Source: Microbacteriaceae bacterium PS02066 (GTDB taxonomy: Bacteria > Actinomycetota > Actinomycetes > Actinomycetales > Microbacteriaceae). Taken from it: 51,621 nucleotides of DNA. The notes beneath the pieces were generated by a model that saw nothing but the letters and a program-made list of their open reading frames with translations, was not told the origin of the DNA and ran no database searches. The first letter of the stretch is position 1. The number at the start of each line of letters is the position of its first letter. This document shows, in pieces, positions 25,704 to 34,713 of the stretch. Made by a program: the position numbers and the translations under genes. The DNA lies in contig JASCPH010000017.1 of the NCBI GenBank assembly GCA_029959545.1, positions 1-51,621 on the forward strand, in the 5' to 3' direction.

Positions 25704-26235
25704 GCGATTCATGGACGACAGCGCGCTCGACGAGCAGACCTCGATCGTCGGCGGGCGACGCACGGATGCCGAGCACATCGTCCAGCGACTCGGTGAGCTC
25801 GGGTGGACCATCGGCATCGCCGAATCGCTGACCGGCGGCGAGGTGTGCAGCCAGCTGGTCGCGGTCGCCGGCGCATCGAAGGTCGTCCGTGGCGGGATCG
25901 TCGCATACGCCACCGAACTCAAGCAGAGCCTGCTCGGCGTCGACGCGCTCGTGCTCGAGTTGGGCGGTCCGGTACAGGCTAAGGTCGCACGCCAGATGGC
26001 GGAAGGGGTACGCGAAGCGGTGGCGGTCGGCGGGGCCGCGGCGGATGTCGGTGTCGCGACCACGGGGATCGCCGGACCCACCTCTTCGGACGGGCAGCCG
26101 GTCGGAACCGTGTTCGTCGCCGTCTCCACCCCGCTGGGCACCCGCGTGGAACTGCTGCAACTCGACGGTGACCGGGAACAGATCCGCCAGCGCACCGCCC
26201 GTCGCGCTCTCCGGATGGTGCTCGAGGCGCTCTGA
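25693..26235 (+). CDS. CinA C-terminal domain / nicotinamide-nucleotide amidohydrolase
   Basis: Single-domain CinA-like protein (180 aa) equivalent to PncC, which deamidates NMN in pyridine-nucleotide recycling. Key features: IAESLTGGEVCSQLVAVAGAS (the Ser/Thr of the active site lies in ESLTGG), GGIVAYATELKQSLLGV and ATTGIAGP. The N-terminal molybdopterin-binding half of full CinA is absent, and about 30 extra acidic residues precede the domain. ATG 25693 is preferred over GTG 25669, because GGGAGG lies 5 nt upstream. The start is inside the end of pgsA. The ftsK-pgsA-cinA-clgR order is conserved in actinobacteria. Confidence 0.9.
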   Translation: MSDERFMDDSALDEQTSIVGGRRTDAEHIVQRLGELGWTIGIAESLTGGEVCSQLVAVAGASKVVRGGIVAYATELKQSLLGVDALVLELGGPVQAKVARQMAEGVREAVAVGGAAADVGVATTGIAGPTSSDGQPVGTVFVAVSTPLGTRVELLQLDGDREQIRQRTARRALRMVLEAL

Positions 26236-26375
26236 GGGAACAGATCGGGTTACCACTGGGTTACGTTGTGCGATTCTCATCCGTCACCCAGCGGCGCGGG
26301 ATTAGATTGGCCGCACGCACTGTTGTAGCGTTATGCACCCGGTGCACGACGGATTCGGTAAAAGGAGGGCTCGAA
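26236..26375 (+). promoter_or_regulatory. clgR upstream region: direct repeat and palindrome
   Basis: 140 bp. Two identical heptamers GGGTTAC at 26247-26253 and 26258-26264 are spaced 11 bp start to start, so they lie on nearly the same helix face. A likely -10 is TAGATT around 26303. Downstream of it is the 13-bp perfect palindrome TGCACC-C-GGTGCA (26334-26346). The known ClgR box pattern is not clearly present. Ribosome site AAAGGAGG lies at 26361-26368. Confidence 0.45.
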
Positions 26376-26684
26376 ATGATCCTGGTACGTCATGAGATCG
26401 GCGAAGTCCTTCGTGAGCTCCGTCAGCAGAAGGGCCGTACCCTTCGTCAGGTCGCGAGCCGCGCGAGTGTGGCCCTCGGGTATCTGAGCGAGGTCGAGCG
26501 CGGACAGAAGGAAGCCTCGAGCGAGATCCTCGGCGCCGTCGCCGAGGCGCTGGATGTTCCCATCTCCACGATCATGCGCGAGGTCTCCGATCGACTGTCC
26601 GTTCTGGAGGGCATCAACTCCTTCCCGGACGTCGTGCCGGACGAGCTGGTCGCGATGGCCTCTCCCGAACTCTCGCTGCGCTGA
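26376..26684 (+). CDS. clgR: XRE-family transcriptional regulator ClgR
   Basis: Small helix-turn-helix activator (102 aa) that in actinobacteria controls clp protease and other proteostasis genes. The HTH core covers residues about 8-65 (RTLRQVASRASVALGYLSEV), and SEVERGQKEASSEIL is nearly invariant in ClgR/PopR proteins. The short C-terminal tail ends SPELSLR. ATG 26376 follows AAAGGAGGG with 7-nt spacing. Assignment rests on sequence style plus the conserved location between cinA and DUF3046-recA. The DUF3046 ATG directly follows this stop codon. Confidence 0.92.
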   Translation: MILVRHEIGEVLRELRQQKGRTLRQVASRASVALGYLSEVERGQKEASSEILGAVAEALDVPISTIMREVSDRLSVLEGINSFPDVVPDELVAMASPELSLR

Positions 26685-26906
26685 ATGCGCCGCAGCGAGT
26701 TCGATCGCGCCGTCCGAGACGAGTTCGGCTCGCGCGGGGCGTATCTGGTCGATGATCTGGTGCTCGCCGGGGCCGGCGACCGCACGGCAGCTCAGGCATT
26801 GGCCGCGGGGGAGCCGACGCGGGATGTCTGGCTCGCGCTGTGCGCAGAGATGGACGTTCCGCCGACGCGGCGATACGGAGTCGGACGGCTCGAACCGCGT
26901 CGATGA
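26685..26906 (+). CDS. DUF3046 domain protein
   Basis: Short protein (73 aa) of the DUF3046 family, found almost exclusively just before recA in actinobacteria. The family pattern is visible: MRRSEFDRAVRDEFG, then LVLAGAGDRTAAQALAAGEP and a VWLALCAEMDVP end. The function is not known. Its ATG follows the clgR stop with no spacer, so the two are probably one transcript. The C-terminus is slightly divergent and basic. Confidence 0.88.
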   Translation: MRRSEFDRAVRDEFGSRGAYLVDDLVLAGAGDRTAAQALAAGEPTRDVWLALCAEMDVPPTRRYGVGRLEPRR

Positions 26907-26919
26907 CGTCGGCGTGTCG

Positions 26920-26935
26920 TCGAAGATCCGTTCGA
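26920..26935. promoter_or_regulatory. SOS box (LexA operator) of recA
   Basis: TCGAAGATCCGTTCGA matches the actinobacterial/Gram-positive LexA consensus TCGAAC-N4-GTTCGA with one mismatch in the left half. It lies just upstream of a TAGTGT -10 at 26944-26949 and would cover the -35 region, consistent with repression of recA by the LexA encoded at 38434-39105. Confidence 0.85.
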
Positions 26936-26943
26936 TACACGCG

Positions 26944-27132
26944 TAGTGTTCTGCACAGACGGCGTCCGAGGGATGTCTGTCCACGGATGCGGAGCACTCC
27001 GACGCGATGTCGGAGGCCCTGCCTACCGTGGGAGATGTCGCAACGACACGTACGCCTTGCCGCCGAAGCCGGACCCTGTGCCGGGTGGAGCGGCAGCCTA
27101 CAGGCGACCGACATCGAGCAGAAGGAACCCTC
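26944..27132 (+). promoter_or_regulatory. recA promoter -10 and leader with hairpins
   Basis: A TAGTGT -10 at 26944-26949 gives a leader of about 176 nt. Two stem-loops are visible: CAGAC/GTCTG (26956-26979) at the predicted 5' end and CTCCGAC/GTCGGAG (26997-27015). AAGGAA lies 6 nt before the recA ATG. No convincing small gene is seen in this stretch. Confidence 0.55.
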
Positions 27133-28179
27133 ATGCCCTCACCCGCAGACCGCGAGAAAGCCCTCGAATCGGCACTCGCCCTGATCGACCGGCAGTTCGG
27201 AAAGGGCTCGGTCATGCGACTGGGCAGCGAAGACCGCGCCCCGGTCGAGATCATCCCGACCGGTTCCATCGCGCTGGATGTCGCCCTCGGCGTCGGTGGT
27301 CTTCCGCGCGGACGCATCATCGAGATCTACGGTCCGGAGTCCTCCGGTAAGACCACGCTCACCCTGCATGCGATCGCCAACGCGCAGCGTGCGGGCGGAA
27401 TCGCCGCCTTCATCGACGCCGAGCACGCGCTCGACCCCGACTACGCCAAGAAGCTCGGTGTCGACATCGACCAGCTCCTGGTCTCGCAGCCCGACACGGG
27501 AGAGCAGGCTCTCGAGATCGCCGACATGCTGGTGCGTTCCGGTGCCATCGACCTCGTCGTCATCGACTCGGTCGCGGCCCTCGTACCCAAGGCGGAGATC
27601 GAGGGCGAGATGGGCGACAGCCACGTCGGCCTCCAGGCGCGCCTCATGTCGCAGGCGCTGCGCAAGCTGACGGGTGGTCTGAACCAGACGAAGACCACCG
27701 CCATCTTCATCAACCAGCTCCGCGAGAAGATCGGTGTCTTCTTCGGCTCGCCGGAGACGACCGCGGGCGGAAAGGCGCTCAAGTTCTACGCGTCGGTCCG
27801 CCTGGACATCCGTCGTATCGAGACGCTGAAGGATGGCACGGAGGCGGTCGGTAACCGCACCCGCGTCAAGGTCGTCAAGAACAAGATGGCGCCGCCCTTC
27901 AAGCAGGCGGAGTTCGACATCCTGTTCGGCACCGGCATCTCCCGTGAGGGGAGCCTCATCGACTTCGGTGTCGACCAGGGCATCGTGAAGAAGTCCGGTT
28001 CCTGGTTCACCTACGACGGCGAGCAGTTGGGACAGGGCAAGGAGAACGCCCGCAACTTCCTGCGCAACAACGCCGACGTCGCCGCGGAGATCGAGCAGAA
28101 GATCAAGACCAAGCTCGGTATCGGTCCCGTCGTAGAGGCATCGGTCGAAGACGAGCTGGCTCAGCGACGCCCGGCATGA
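27133..28179 (+). CDS. recA: Recombinase RecA
   Basis: Strand-exchange ATPase and LexA co-protease, 348 aa, full length. It starts [22 protein letters not shown]. Walker A is GPESSGKTT near residue 70, then [10 protein letters not shown] (Walker B), the DNA-binding L1/L2 loops around [18 protein letters not shown] and [17 protein letters not shown], and the C-terminal domain ending in a short tail. ATG 27133 fits the ribosome site and the homology start. No intein or insertion. The stop overlaps the recX ATG (ATGA). The LexA box at 26920 indicates SOS induction. Confidence 0.98.
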   Translation: MPSPADREKALESALALIDRQFGKGSVMRLGSEDRAPVEIIPTGSIALDVALGVGGLPRGRIIEIYGPESSGKTTLTLHAIANAQRAGGIAAFIDAEHALDPDYAKKLGVDIDQLLVSQPDTGEQALEIADMLVRSGAIDLVVIDSVAALVPKAEIEGEMGDSHVGLQARLMSQALRKLTGGLNQTKTTAIFINQLREKIGVFFGSPETTAGGKALKFYASVRLDIRRIETLKDGTEAVGNRTRVKVVKNKMAPPFKQAEFDILFGTGISREGSLIDFGVDQGIVKKSGSWFTYDGEQLGQGKENARNFLRNNADVAAEIEQKIKTKLGIGPVVEASVEDELAQRRPA

Positions 28180-28880
28180 CCCCCGAGGACGACCGGGGCG
28201 AGGCGGACGCCCTCGCCCCGGTGATCCCGCTCTTCGGGGAGCGCTCAGCCGCGTCCGCGAGCTCTCGCGAGGAGTCGGTGCCGCGGGTGCGTCGCCCGTT
28301 CTTCGCTCCCGCACCCGACGACGCACCGGACGCCGAGGTGCTCGGTGCGTCGCACGAGGTCGACGTCGATTCCGAGACGGATAAAGCGGCGGCGGTGCAG
28401 GCGGCATCCGACGCGATGCTGCGCAAACTCAGGTCGCGCTCGCTCTCCGAACGTGAAGCGCGCACCTTCCTGGCGCAGCGCGACCTGTCGCGCGACGCCG
28501 TCGAGGAGATCGTGGCGGACTTCCTCCGCCTGTCCTACCTCGACGATGCCGCGTTGGCGGAACAGCTGGTGCACGTCGGCGTGTCCCGCAAGGGGGAGGG
28601 GCGTGTGGCGATCGCGCAGGCGATGGCCCGCCGTGGCGTGCCGCGCGATGTGGCCGATGCCGCGCTGGACGCGGTCGGCGATGACGACGCCGAGCGTGCC
28701 CTCGAGTTCGCGCGTCGCAAGGCGATGTCGATCGGCGGCCGCGACGACGACGCCGCGCTGCGTCGGCTCGTCGGTCAGCTCGCTCGCCGCGGCTATCCGT
28801 CGTCGGTCGCGATGACCGCGGCCCGACAGGCTCTCGCGGAGGCTCGGCGTCCTGCCGTCCGCGGTCCCCGCTTCGACTGA
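28176..28880 (+). CDS. recX: Regulatory protein RecX
   Basis: RecA modulator of 234 aa, mostly helical, that caps RecA filaments. The first ~75 residues are a variable, acidic extension typical of actinobacterial RecX. The core of three-helix repeats starts near residue 80 ([18 protein letters not shown]) and includes [31 protein letters not shown] and a C-terminal [17 protein letters not shown]. The ATG sits within the recA stop (ATGA), so it is translationally coupled and SOS co-regulated. Confidence 0.93.
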   Translation: MTPEDDRGEADALAPVIPLFGERSAASASSREESVPRVRRPFFAPAPDDAPDAEVLGASHEVDVDSETDKAAAVQAASDAMLRKLRSRSLSEREARTFLAQRDLSRDAVEEIVADFLRLSYLDDAALAEQLVHVGVSRKGEGRVAIAQAMARRGVPRDVADAALDAVGDDDAERALEFARRKAMSIGGRDDDAALRRLVGQLARRGYPSSVAMTAARQALAEARRPAVRGPRFD

Positions 28881-28940
28881 GCGGAGACAGCTCGCGACTG
28901 CGGTGCCGGTCGATCGCGCGAACGTAGAATGGCTCCCATC

Positions 28941-30485
28941 ATGACGATCCCCTCGAGCGCTCCGACTCTCATCGCCGCCTCGCCCGCCGCGCACGACGCG
29001 GACGGCCGTGCGCGGACCTATGAGGTGCGCACCTTCGGCTGCCAGATGAACGTGCACGACTCCGAGCGCCTCTCGGGGTCGCTGGAGTCGGCGGGGTACG
29101 TCCCCGTCGAGCCCGGCGCCGAAGCCGACGTGGTCGTGATCAATACGTGCGCCGTGCGCGACAACGCCGCCGGAAAGCTTTACGGCACGCTCGGGCATCT
29201 GAAGTCCCGCAAGAACGCCCATGCCGGCATGCAGATCGCCGTGGGCGGTTGCCTGGCGCAGATGGACAAGCAGACGGTCGTCGAGAAGGCGCCGTGGGTC
29301 GATGTCGTCTTCGGCACCCACAACATGGGCTCGCTGCCGAAGCTCCTCGAGCGCGCGCGACACAACGAAGAGGCCGAGCTCGAGATCCTCGAGTCGCTCG
29401 ATGTCTTCCCGTCGACGCTGCCGACCAAGCGCGACAGCGTGTACAGCGGGTGGGTCTCGATCTCGGTGGGCTGCAACAACACCTGCACGTTCTGCATCGT
29501 TCCGAGCCTGCGCGGCAAAGAGAAGGACCGTCGCCCCGGCGACATCCTCAGCGAGATCCGGCTGCTCGTCGAAGACGGCGCGATCGAGGTCACGCTGCTC
29601 GGCCAGAACGTGAACTCCTACGGGGTGGAGTTCGGTGATCGTCAGGCGTTCGGCAAGCTCCTGCGTGCCGCCGGCGAGATCGAGGGTCTCGAGCGGATCC
29701 GGTTCACGAGCCCTCATCCCGCCGCCTTCACCGACGACGTCATCGATGCGATGGCCGAGACGCCCGCCGTGATGCCGCAGCTGCACATGCCGCTGCAGTC
29801 CGGCAGCGACCGCATCCTCAAGGCGATGCGCCGTTCGTACCGTTCGGAGCGCTTCATCGGCATCCTCGACCGGGTGCGCGCGCGCATCCCGCACGCCGCC
29901 ATCTCCACCGACATCATCGTGGGCTTCCCGGGCGAGACCGAAGAGGACTTCCAGGAGACGCTGCGGGTCGTCGAACAAGCGCGGTTCGCGAGCGCCTTCA
30001 CCTTCCAGTACTCGATCCGCGAGGGCACCCCCGCGGCGACGATGGAGGAGCAGGTGCCCAAGGAGATCGTGCAGGAGCGCTACGAGCGCCTCGTCGCGCT
30101 GCAGGAGCGCATCAGCTTGGAAGAGAGCCAGAAGCAGGTCGGTCGCCGGCTCGAGGTGCTCGTCTCCGCCGGCGAGGGCAAGAAGGATGCGGCCACGCGC
30201 CGGCTCACCGGGCGTGCCGAAGACAACCGGCTCGTGCATTTCGAGGTTCCCGAAGGCTCGCCGGCGCCACGTCCCGGTGATGTCGTCTCGGTCGTGGTGA
30301 CGCACGCGGCGCCCTTCCACCTCCTGGCCGATGCGCCGGACGGTGCCCCGCTCGCGATCCGGCGCACGCGTTCGGGCGACGCGTGGGATCGGGCCGAGGC
30401 CGATTCCTGCGGTGTGCCCGCCCCCGCAGGCTCCGGCCCGAAGGCGGTCTCGCTGGGTCTTCCCTCGCTTCGTCGGGACCAGTGA
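28941..30485 (+). CDS. miaB: tRNA-2-methylthio-N6-dimethylallyladenosine synthase
   Basis: Radical-SAM methylthiotransferase (514 aa) that adds the ms2 group to i6A37 of tRNA. The N-terminal UPF0004 domain has three cluster cysteines in FGCQMN, NTCAVRD and GGCLAQ. The radical SAM cluster is [11 protein letters not shown] near residue 175, and a C-terminal TRAM domain precedes a ~50-residue Pro/Ala-rich tail. ATG 28941 is chosen; TAGAAT (28925-28930) lies 10 nt upstream, so transcription would begin about 4 nt before it, whereas ATG 28929 overlaps the -10. It forms a unit with miaA, which makes the i6A substrate; miaA starts on the miaB stop. Confidence 0.96.
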   Translation: MTIPSSAPTLIAASPAAHDADGRARTYEVRTFGCQMNVHDSERLSGSLESAGYVPVEPGAEADVVVINTCAVRDNAAGKLYGTLGHLKSRKNAHAGMQIAVGGCLAQMDKQTVVEKAPWVDVVFGTHNMGSLPKLLERARHNEEAELEILESLDVFPSTLPTKRDSVYSGWVSISVGCNNTCTFCIVPSLRGKEKDRRPGDILSEIRLLVEDGAIEVTLLGQNVNSYGVEFGDRQAFGKLLRAAGEIEGLERIRFTSPHPAAFTDDVIDAMAETPAVMPQLHMPLQSGSDRILKAMRRSYRSERFIGILDRVRARIPHAAISTDIIVGFPGETEEDFQETLRVVEQARFASAFTFQYSIREGTPAATMEEQVPKEIVQERYERLVALQERISLEESQKQVGRRLEVLVSAGEGKKDAATRRLTGRAEDNRLVHFEVPEGSPAPRPGDVVSVVVTHAAPFHLLADAPDGAPLAIRRTRSGDAWDRAEADSCGVPAPAGSGPKAVSLGLPSLRRDQ

Positions 30486-31396
30486 TGCCCGCGCCCCGGT
30501 TGTGGATCGTGGCCGGGGCCACCGGCACGGGGAAGACCGGGATCTCGCTCGCGCTGGCCGAGGAACTCCGCGGCAGGGGCCGGGCGGCCGAGATCGTCAA
30601 CGCGGACGCCATGCAGCTGTATCGCGGCATGGACATCGGAACGGCGAAGCTGCCCGTCGCCGAGCGGCGCGGCATCCCGCACCACCTCTTCGACGTGCTC
30701 GAGGTGACCGAGGAAGCCGCTGTGGCGGACTATCAGTCGCGCGCCCGGCAGGTGATCGAGGCGATCAACGCCCGCGGGGCCGACGCGATCCTCGTCGGAG
30801 GTTCCGGGCTGTACGTCTCGGCGGTCGCGTACGACTTCCGCTTTCCTCCGCGTGACCAAGCGCTGCGGGCGTCGCTGGAAGCTGAGTTGGACGAGGTCGG
30901 TCCCGGCGTGCTGTACGAGCGCCTCCGTGGCATGGACCCGGTCACCGCGGAACGCGTCGATCCGCACAACGGTCGACGGATCGTACGGGCGCTCGAGATC
31001 CTGGCGCAGGGCGCCACGACGCACGGCGCCGCGCTGCCCGAAGACCCGCGTCTCTGGCACCCGCGGACGCAGCTGCTGGTCGCGCATGAAGAGCGCGACG
31101 TCCTCGTACCGCGTCTGGACGCGCGCGTCGAGCGGATGTGGCGCGACGGCCTGCTCGGCGAGGTCGTCGGCCTGCGCGAACGGGGGCTCGACGCGGGCGT
31201 CACGGCGCGCCGGGCCATCGGATACGCACAGGCCATCGGTGAGCTCGACGGCCTGCTGAGTCGCGACGAGGCGATCGCGCAGACGCAGGCGCTCACCCGC
31301 CGGTACGCCCGTCGCCAGGTCTCCTGGTTCCGCCGTTACACGGCGGCCCGTCGGGTCACCGCGGGCACGGCGGCGGCGGATATCGTCGAGGGGTGA
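30485..31396 (+). CDS. miaA: tRNA dimethylallyltransferase
   Basis: Transfers the dimethylallyl group to A37 of tRNAs reading UNN codons (303 aa), giving the substrate of MiaB. The P-loop GATGTGKT (residues 11-18) is followed by [19 protein letters not shown], the PPi-binding DSxQ-equivalent region, and [10 protein letters not shown] near residue 104. [13 protein letters not shown] and [13 protein letters not shown] match family blocks. The ATG at 30485 shares its A with the miaB TGA, so the genes overlap by one base. The next gene overlaps its stop. Full length, no oddities. Confidence 0.96.
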   Translation: MPAPRLWIVAGATGTGKTGISLALAEELRGRGRAAEIVNADAMQLYRGMDIGTAKLPVAERRGIPHHLFDVLEVTEEAAVADYQSRARQVIEAINARGADAILVGGSGLYVSAVAYDFRFPPRDQALRASLEAELDEVGPGVLYERLRGMDPVTAERVDPHNGRRIVRALEILAQGATTHGAALPEDPRLWHPRTQLLVAHEERDVLVPRLDARVERMWRDGLLGEVVGLRERGLDAGVTARRAIGYAQAIGELDGLLSRDEAIAQTQALTRRYARRQVSWFRRYTAARRVTAGTAAADIVEG

Positions 31397-31839
31397 CGAC
31401 GCTCCGCATCCGGCCCTTCGCTGTCGCCGACACCGAGCCGGTCGTCGCGCTGTGGCACGAGGCGGGGCTGACCCGGCCATGGAACGATCCGTACCGCGAC
31501 ATCGAGCGCAAGCTCGCCGTGCAACCGGAGCTGTTCCTCGTCGCGACGAACGAGGAGCGCGTCTGCGGCTCGGTCATGGCCGGCTACGACGGCCACCGCG
31601 GCTGGCTGTACTACCTTGCGGTCGATCCCGCCCACCGCGGCAGCGGAGTCGGTCGTCGGCTCGTGCGCGAGGCCGAGGAGCGTCTCTCGGCGATGGGGTG
31701 CCCGAAGATCCAGCTCATGGTGCGGCCGGAGAACTCCCGTGCGCGCGGGTTCTACGAGGCCCTGGGTTATGAGGAGTTCGACACCTGGGCCACCGGGAAG
31801 CGCCTCATCGCCGACGAACCGGACCTGCGCCGCCCGTAG
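31393..31839 (+). CDS. GNAT family acetyltransferase, YpeA-like
   Basis: 148-aa acetyltransferase close to YpeA-type GNATs. It starts [22 protein letters not shown] and contains [14 protein letters not shown], a trademark of that subgroup. The acetyl-CoA loop is [14 protein letters not shown], and [18 protein letters not shown] forms motif B. The substrate is unproven. GTG 31393 overlaps the miaA stop, so translational coupling is possible; a TATCGT hexamer (31381-31386) also stands exactly 6 nt before it, allowing separate leaderless transcription. Its TAG stop at 31837 forms the first half of the dapF -10. Confidence 0.88.
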   Translation: MTTLRIRPFAVADTEPVVALWHEAGLTRPWNDPYRDIERKLAVQPELFLVATNEERVCGSVMAGYDGHRGWLYYLAVDPAHRGSGVGRRLVREAEERLSAMGCPKIQLMVRPENSRARGFYEALGYEEFDTWATGKRLIADEPDLRRP

Positions 31840-31848
31840 ACTGGCGGA

Positions 31849-32706
31849 ATGTCGCGCACGCTCCCGTTCACCAAGGGCCACGGAACCGGGAACGACTTCG
31901 TGATCCTCTCCGATCCCGACGGAGAGCTCGATCTCAGCGACGACCAGATCGCGGTGCTCTGCGATCGCCGATTCGGCATCGGCGCGGACGGACTCCTTCG
32001 TGTCGTGCGGTCGGCTCGGATCGCCGAGGGTGCGGACGCTGCTGCAGCCGGCGCCGAGTGGTTCATGGACTACCGCAACGCCGACGGGTCCAAGGCCGAG
32101 ATGTGCGGCAACGGCACGCGTGTGTTCGCGCGTTTCCTCGAGGACCAGGGCCTCGCGTCTGTCGACGTGCCGCTGCGCATCGGCACGCGCGCCGGGGTCA
32201 AGACGCTCACGCGCAGCGAACGCGGCTTCGAGGTGGATCTGGGAGAGTGGGTCGTCGACGAGAACGACGTGCTCGTGCGTGCCCGCGGTCTGGATGTCGC
32301 GCGTCCGGGTCAGCCGGTGGACGTCGGCAATCCCCATGTCGTCGTGGCGCTGTCGTCCGAGGCCGAGCTGGAGGCGCTCGATCTGACCGTCCAGCCCCTG
32401 CTCGACCCGCAGCCGCCCGCCGGCGCCAACATCGAGTTCGTCGTTCCCAGCGATCCGCTCGTCGTGGGCGGCGTGGGCGGGATCCGGATGCGGGTCTTCG
32501 AGCGGGGCGTCGGCGAGACGCTCAGTTGCGGGACCGGCGTCGCCGCCGCAGCTCTCGCGGTGCGCCACTGGGCAGGGCCCGCAGCACCCGAGGCGTGGGT
32601 CGTGGACGTGCCCGGCGGGACGCTGGGCGTGCGCATGCACGACGGGCACGTGCTGCTGTCGGGGCCGGCCTCACTGGTCTTCCACGGCGAGGTCACGCTG
32701 GCCTAG
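31849..32706 (+). CDS. dapF: Diaminopimelate epimerase
   Basis: PLP-independent racemase converting LL- to meso-diaminopimelate (285 aa) for lysine and peptidoglycan. The two catalytic cysteines are present: Cys86 in [11 protein letters not shown] and Cys227 in [20 protein letters not shown] at the N-terminus matches the family. TAGACT (31837-31842) is exactly 6 nt before ATG 31849 and includes the stop codon of the preceding gene. The 3' end runs 4 bp into the convergent MFS gene, so the two stop codons overlap. Confidence 0.96.
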   Translation: MSRTLPFTKGHGTGNDFVILSDPDGELDLSDDQIAVLCDRRFGIGADGLLRVVRSARIAEGADAAAAGAEWFMDYRNADGSKAEMCGNGTRVFARFLEDQGLASVDVPLRIGTRAGVKTLTRSERGFEVDLGEWVVDENDVLVRARGLDVARPGQPVDVGNPHVVVALSSEAELEALDLTVQPLLDPQPPAGANIEFVVPSDPLVVGGVGGIRMRVFERGVGETLSCGTGVAAAALAVRHWAGPAAPEAWVVDVPGGTLGVRMHDGHVLLSGPASLVFHGEVTLA

Positions 32707-33917
32707 CGGGATGCGGTGCGCGCTCGACCCCTGGCGGCCGCGGCGCCCACCACGCCCATCACGAGCAGCACGAGCGTGGCGGTGAGCACGGGCACGAAGC
32801 CCGCGGCGGCACCCAGGTTCTGCGCGAGCAATCCGGAAAGCGCGGAGCCCGCCGCGATGCCGAGGACGATGCCGCTCGTCGTAAGCGTCAGCAGGATGCC
32901 GGCCCGCCCCTCGTCTGCGGCGTCGCCCACGACCCGGAAGATCGTCAGCAGCAGGGGGCCTTGGAAGGCGCCTGCGATGAGTCCGGCGCCGACGATCCAC
33001 ACGACGTCGTCGGCCACGAGCATGAGCGACGCGCCCACCGCCATCCCGCAGGCGGCCACGCTCCAGCGGGTCCAGGTGCCGACGCGCTCGGGAACGAGCA
33101 CCATCGACAGGGTGGTGATGGCCGAGCCGACCGCCATGACCGCGTAGAGCAGCGCACCCGCATCCGGGATGCCGATGCGCTCTGCGAAGGCGGTCAGTCC
33201 GGTCTGGCTCGCACCGAAGAACATGCCCATCGCCAGCATCCCGACCAGCGCGGTGACCAGCAGCGTCCGGCGTCCCGCGGGGGCGGTGGTCCGCGGCGGC
33301 GCCTGCCTTCTGCGCGGGACGCTTCGGTGCGTGCGGTGCACGGCGAACTGCGTCGCGAAAGCGACCACGAGCGCGCCCGCGAGCAGGGTGGCCGCCTGCG
33401 GCGACACGAAGGCGGCGGTCAGACCCACGATGGCCGGCCCGAAGATGTAGGAGATCTCGTCGATGACGCCCTCGAAGGCGAAGGCGGTCGGCAGATCGTC
33501 CGGCGCGAGGGAGAGCCACCGGGTGCGGGAGAACGCGCCGACCTGCGGCAGGCTCAGCCCGATTCCGGCGGCGAGAGCGACCGCCCCGCCGTCGGGTACG
33601 TGCCCGGCGCCCCACGTCAGGAGAACCAGCAGCGCGACGTGCACGACCACACCGGCGAGCAGAACGGGCCGCTGCCCGATGCGGTCCGCGATCGCGCCGG
33701 AGGCGGGAGCGCCGACGGCCTCGCCGATCGCGGCGGCCGCCGCTGCGAAGCCGCCGACGGCGATCGACCCCGTGGCGGAGGTCACGAGCGTCAGGACGGC
33801 GAGCGGGACCATCGACAGGGGAAGACGCCCCAGGCTCGTGGCCACCAGGTAGTCCCAGCCGGCGATGCGCGGCAGGGCACGGTACGAGCGGATGCCGACG
33901 GAAGTGGGGGAGGGCAT
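32703..33917 (-). CDS. MFS transporter
   Basis: Major facilitator superfamily permease, 404 aa, with about twelve predicted helices. The first helix starts near residue 20 ([19 protein letters not shown]). A loop between helices 2 and 3 ([19 protein letters not shown]) matches the MFS motif A pattern G-x-x-x-D-R-x-G-x-R. The substrate is unknown; the layout is similar to drug or sugar efflux proteins of actinobacteria. A GGAG lies about 9 nt before ATG 33917. A TACGCT hexamer near 33986 (reverse strand) is a likely -10, leaving a leader of about 60 nt. Convergent with dapF. Confidence 0.85.
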   Translation of the reverse strand: MPSPTSVGIRSYRALPRIAGWDYLVATSLGRLPLSMVPLAVLTLVTSATGSIAVGGFAAAAAAIGEAVGAPASGAIADRIGQRPVLLAGVVVHVALLVLLTWGAGHVPDGGAVALAAGIGLSLPQVGAFSRTRWLSLAPDDLPTAFAFEGVIDEISYIFGPAIVGLTAAFVSPQAATLLAGALVVAFATQFAVHRTHRSVPRRRQAPPRTTAPAGRRTLLVTALVGMLAMGMFFGASQTGLTAFAERIGIPDAGALLYAVMAVGSAITTLSMVLVPERVGTWTRWSVAACGMAVGASLMLVADDVVWIVGAGLIAGAFQGPLLLTIFRVVGDAADEGRAGILLTLTTSGIVLGIAAGSALSGLLAQNLGAAAGFVPVLTATLVLLVMGVVGAAAARGRARTASR

Positions 33918-33996
33918 GGGGAAACTCCGATCGGCGCATCCCCCGCCCGAACTGCGCCCTCAGCCCATCAGTCGTTGTGAGCCGAGCGTATCACCG

Positions 33997-34638
33997 TCAA
34001 GGCAGCGGGATGGGAGCGGTGACCTCTGTCCCGTGGCGACGGATCTTGAGCACCCGGAAGCCGCGCGCCGTCGCGGTGCGGTGCACGCTGAAGCCTGCGG
34101 GGAAGGATGCGGCGAGCCAGCGCTGAAGCGAATCGGCGCCGAGGTTGCGTGCGACCACGAGCCACGCGTCGGATCGTTCGTCCAATCGCGGGATCCAGCG
34201 CTCGAGCATGCCGTGCAGTTCGTTCTTGCCGACACGGATCGGAGGATTCGAGCGGATCGTGCGGAAGGCGATGTCGTCGGGAACATCGTCGGGGGTCACA
34301 GCGTTCACATTGGTGAGGCCGAGGTTCTCCGCGTTGCGGCGGACGAGATCGAGCGCCCGTTGGTTGACATCGACCGCCCACACCGTGGCGTGTGGGGAGG
34401 AAAGCGCCAGCGAGAGCGAGATCGGGCCCCAGCCGCATCCGAGGTCGAGGAAGTGGCCGCCGGCCGGAGGCGGCGGCGTGTTGCTCAGCAGCACGGCGGT
34501 GCCCGCATCCAGTCGATCCGGGCTGAACACTCCACCGGCCGTCGTCACATCGATGTCGCGACCGGCCACGGTCACACGGATGGTGCGGAGGTTCTCGGGA
34601 CTGGCGGGTGACGCGGTGAAGTAGTGGTCACTCCCCAT
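33997..34638 (-). CDS. Class I SAM methyltransferase, RsmC-like
   Basis: S-adenosylmethionine-dependent methyltransferase (213 aa) of the RsmC/MTS family, probably acting on rRNA guanine N2. It opens GSDHYFTASPASP, typical of this actinobacterial subgroup. Motif I is LDLGCGWGPISL near residue 68, the adenine-binding Asp is in VWAVDVNQRAL, and the catalytic N-P-P motif is SNPPIRVGK near residue 140; RsmC proteins usually show NPPFH, so Ile-Arg is a mild variation. TACGCT (34645-34650, reverse strand) is exactly 6 nt from ATG 34638. Divergent from hflX. Confidence 0.88.
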   Translation of the reverse strand: MGSDHYFTASPASPENLRTIRVTVAGRDIDVTTAGGVFSPDRLDAGTAVLLSNTPPPPAGGHFLDLGCGWGPISLSLALSSPHATVWAVDVNQRALDLVRRNAENLGLTNVNAVTPDDVPDDIAFRTIRSNPPIRVGKNELHGMLERWIPRLDERSDAWLVVARNLGADSLQRWLAASFPAGFSVHRTATARGFRVLKIRRHGTEVTAPIPLP

Positions 34639-34713
34639 ACACGAAGCGTAGCGGTAAGTCTCCGAAGGCGGGAGGCTAGAGTGAGCGGGCGCGAGACGCC
34701 CCGAAAGGAAACG

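Noticed and set aside
23850..26195. 781-codon open frame opposite ftsK, pgsA and cinA
   Set aside because: Spans three well-defined genes in antisense; low-complexity product.
26236..26375. ClgR autoregulatory box and a SigE-type promoter (GGAAC ... CGTT)
   Set aside because: No good match to the ClgR consensus; the GGAAC-CGTT spacing is 22 bp, too long for that sigma class.
26974..27350. Possible leader peptide in the recA 5' region
   Set aside because: The frame runs far into recA, lacks a ribosome site and gives an Arg-rich product; not a credible leader peptide.
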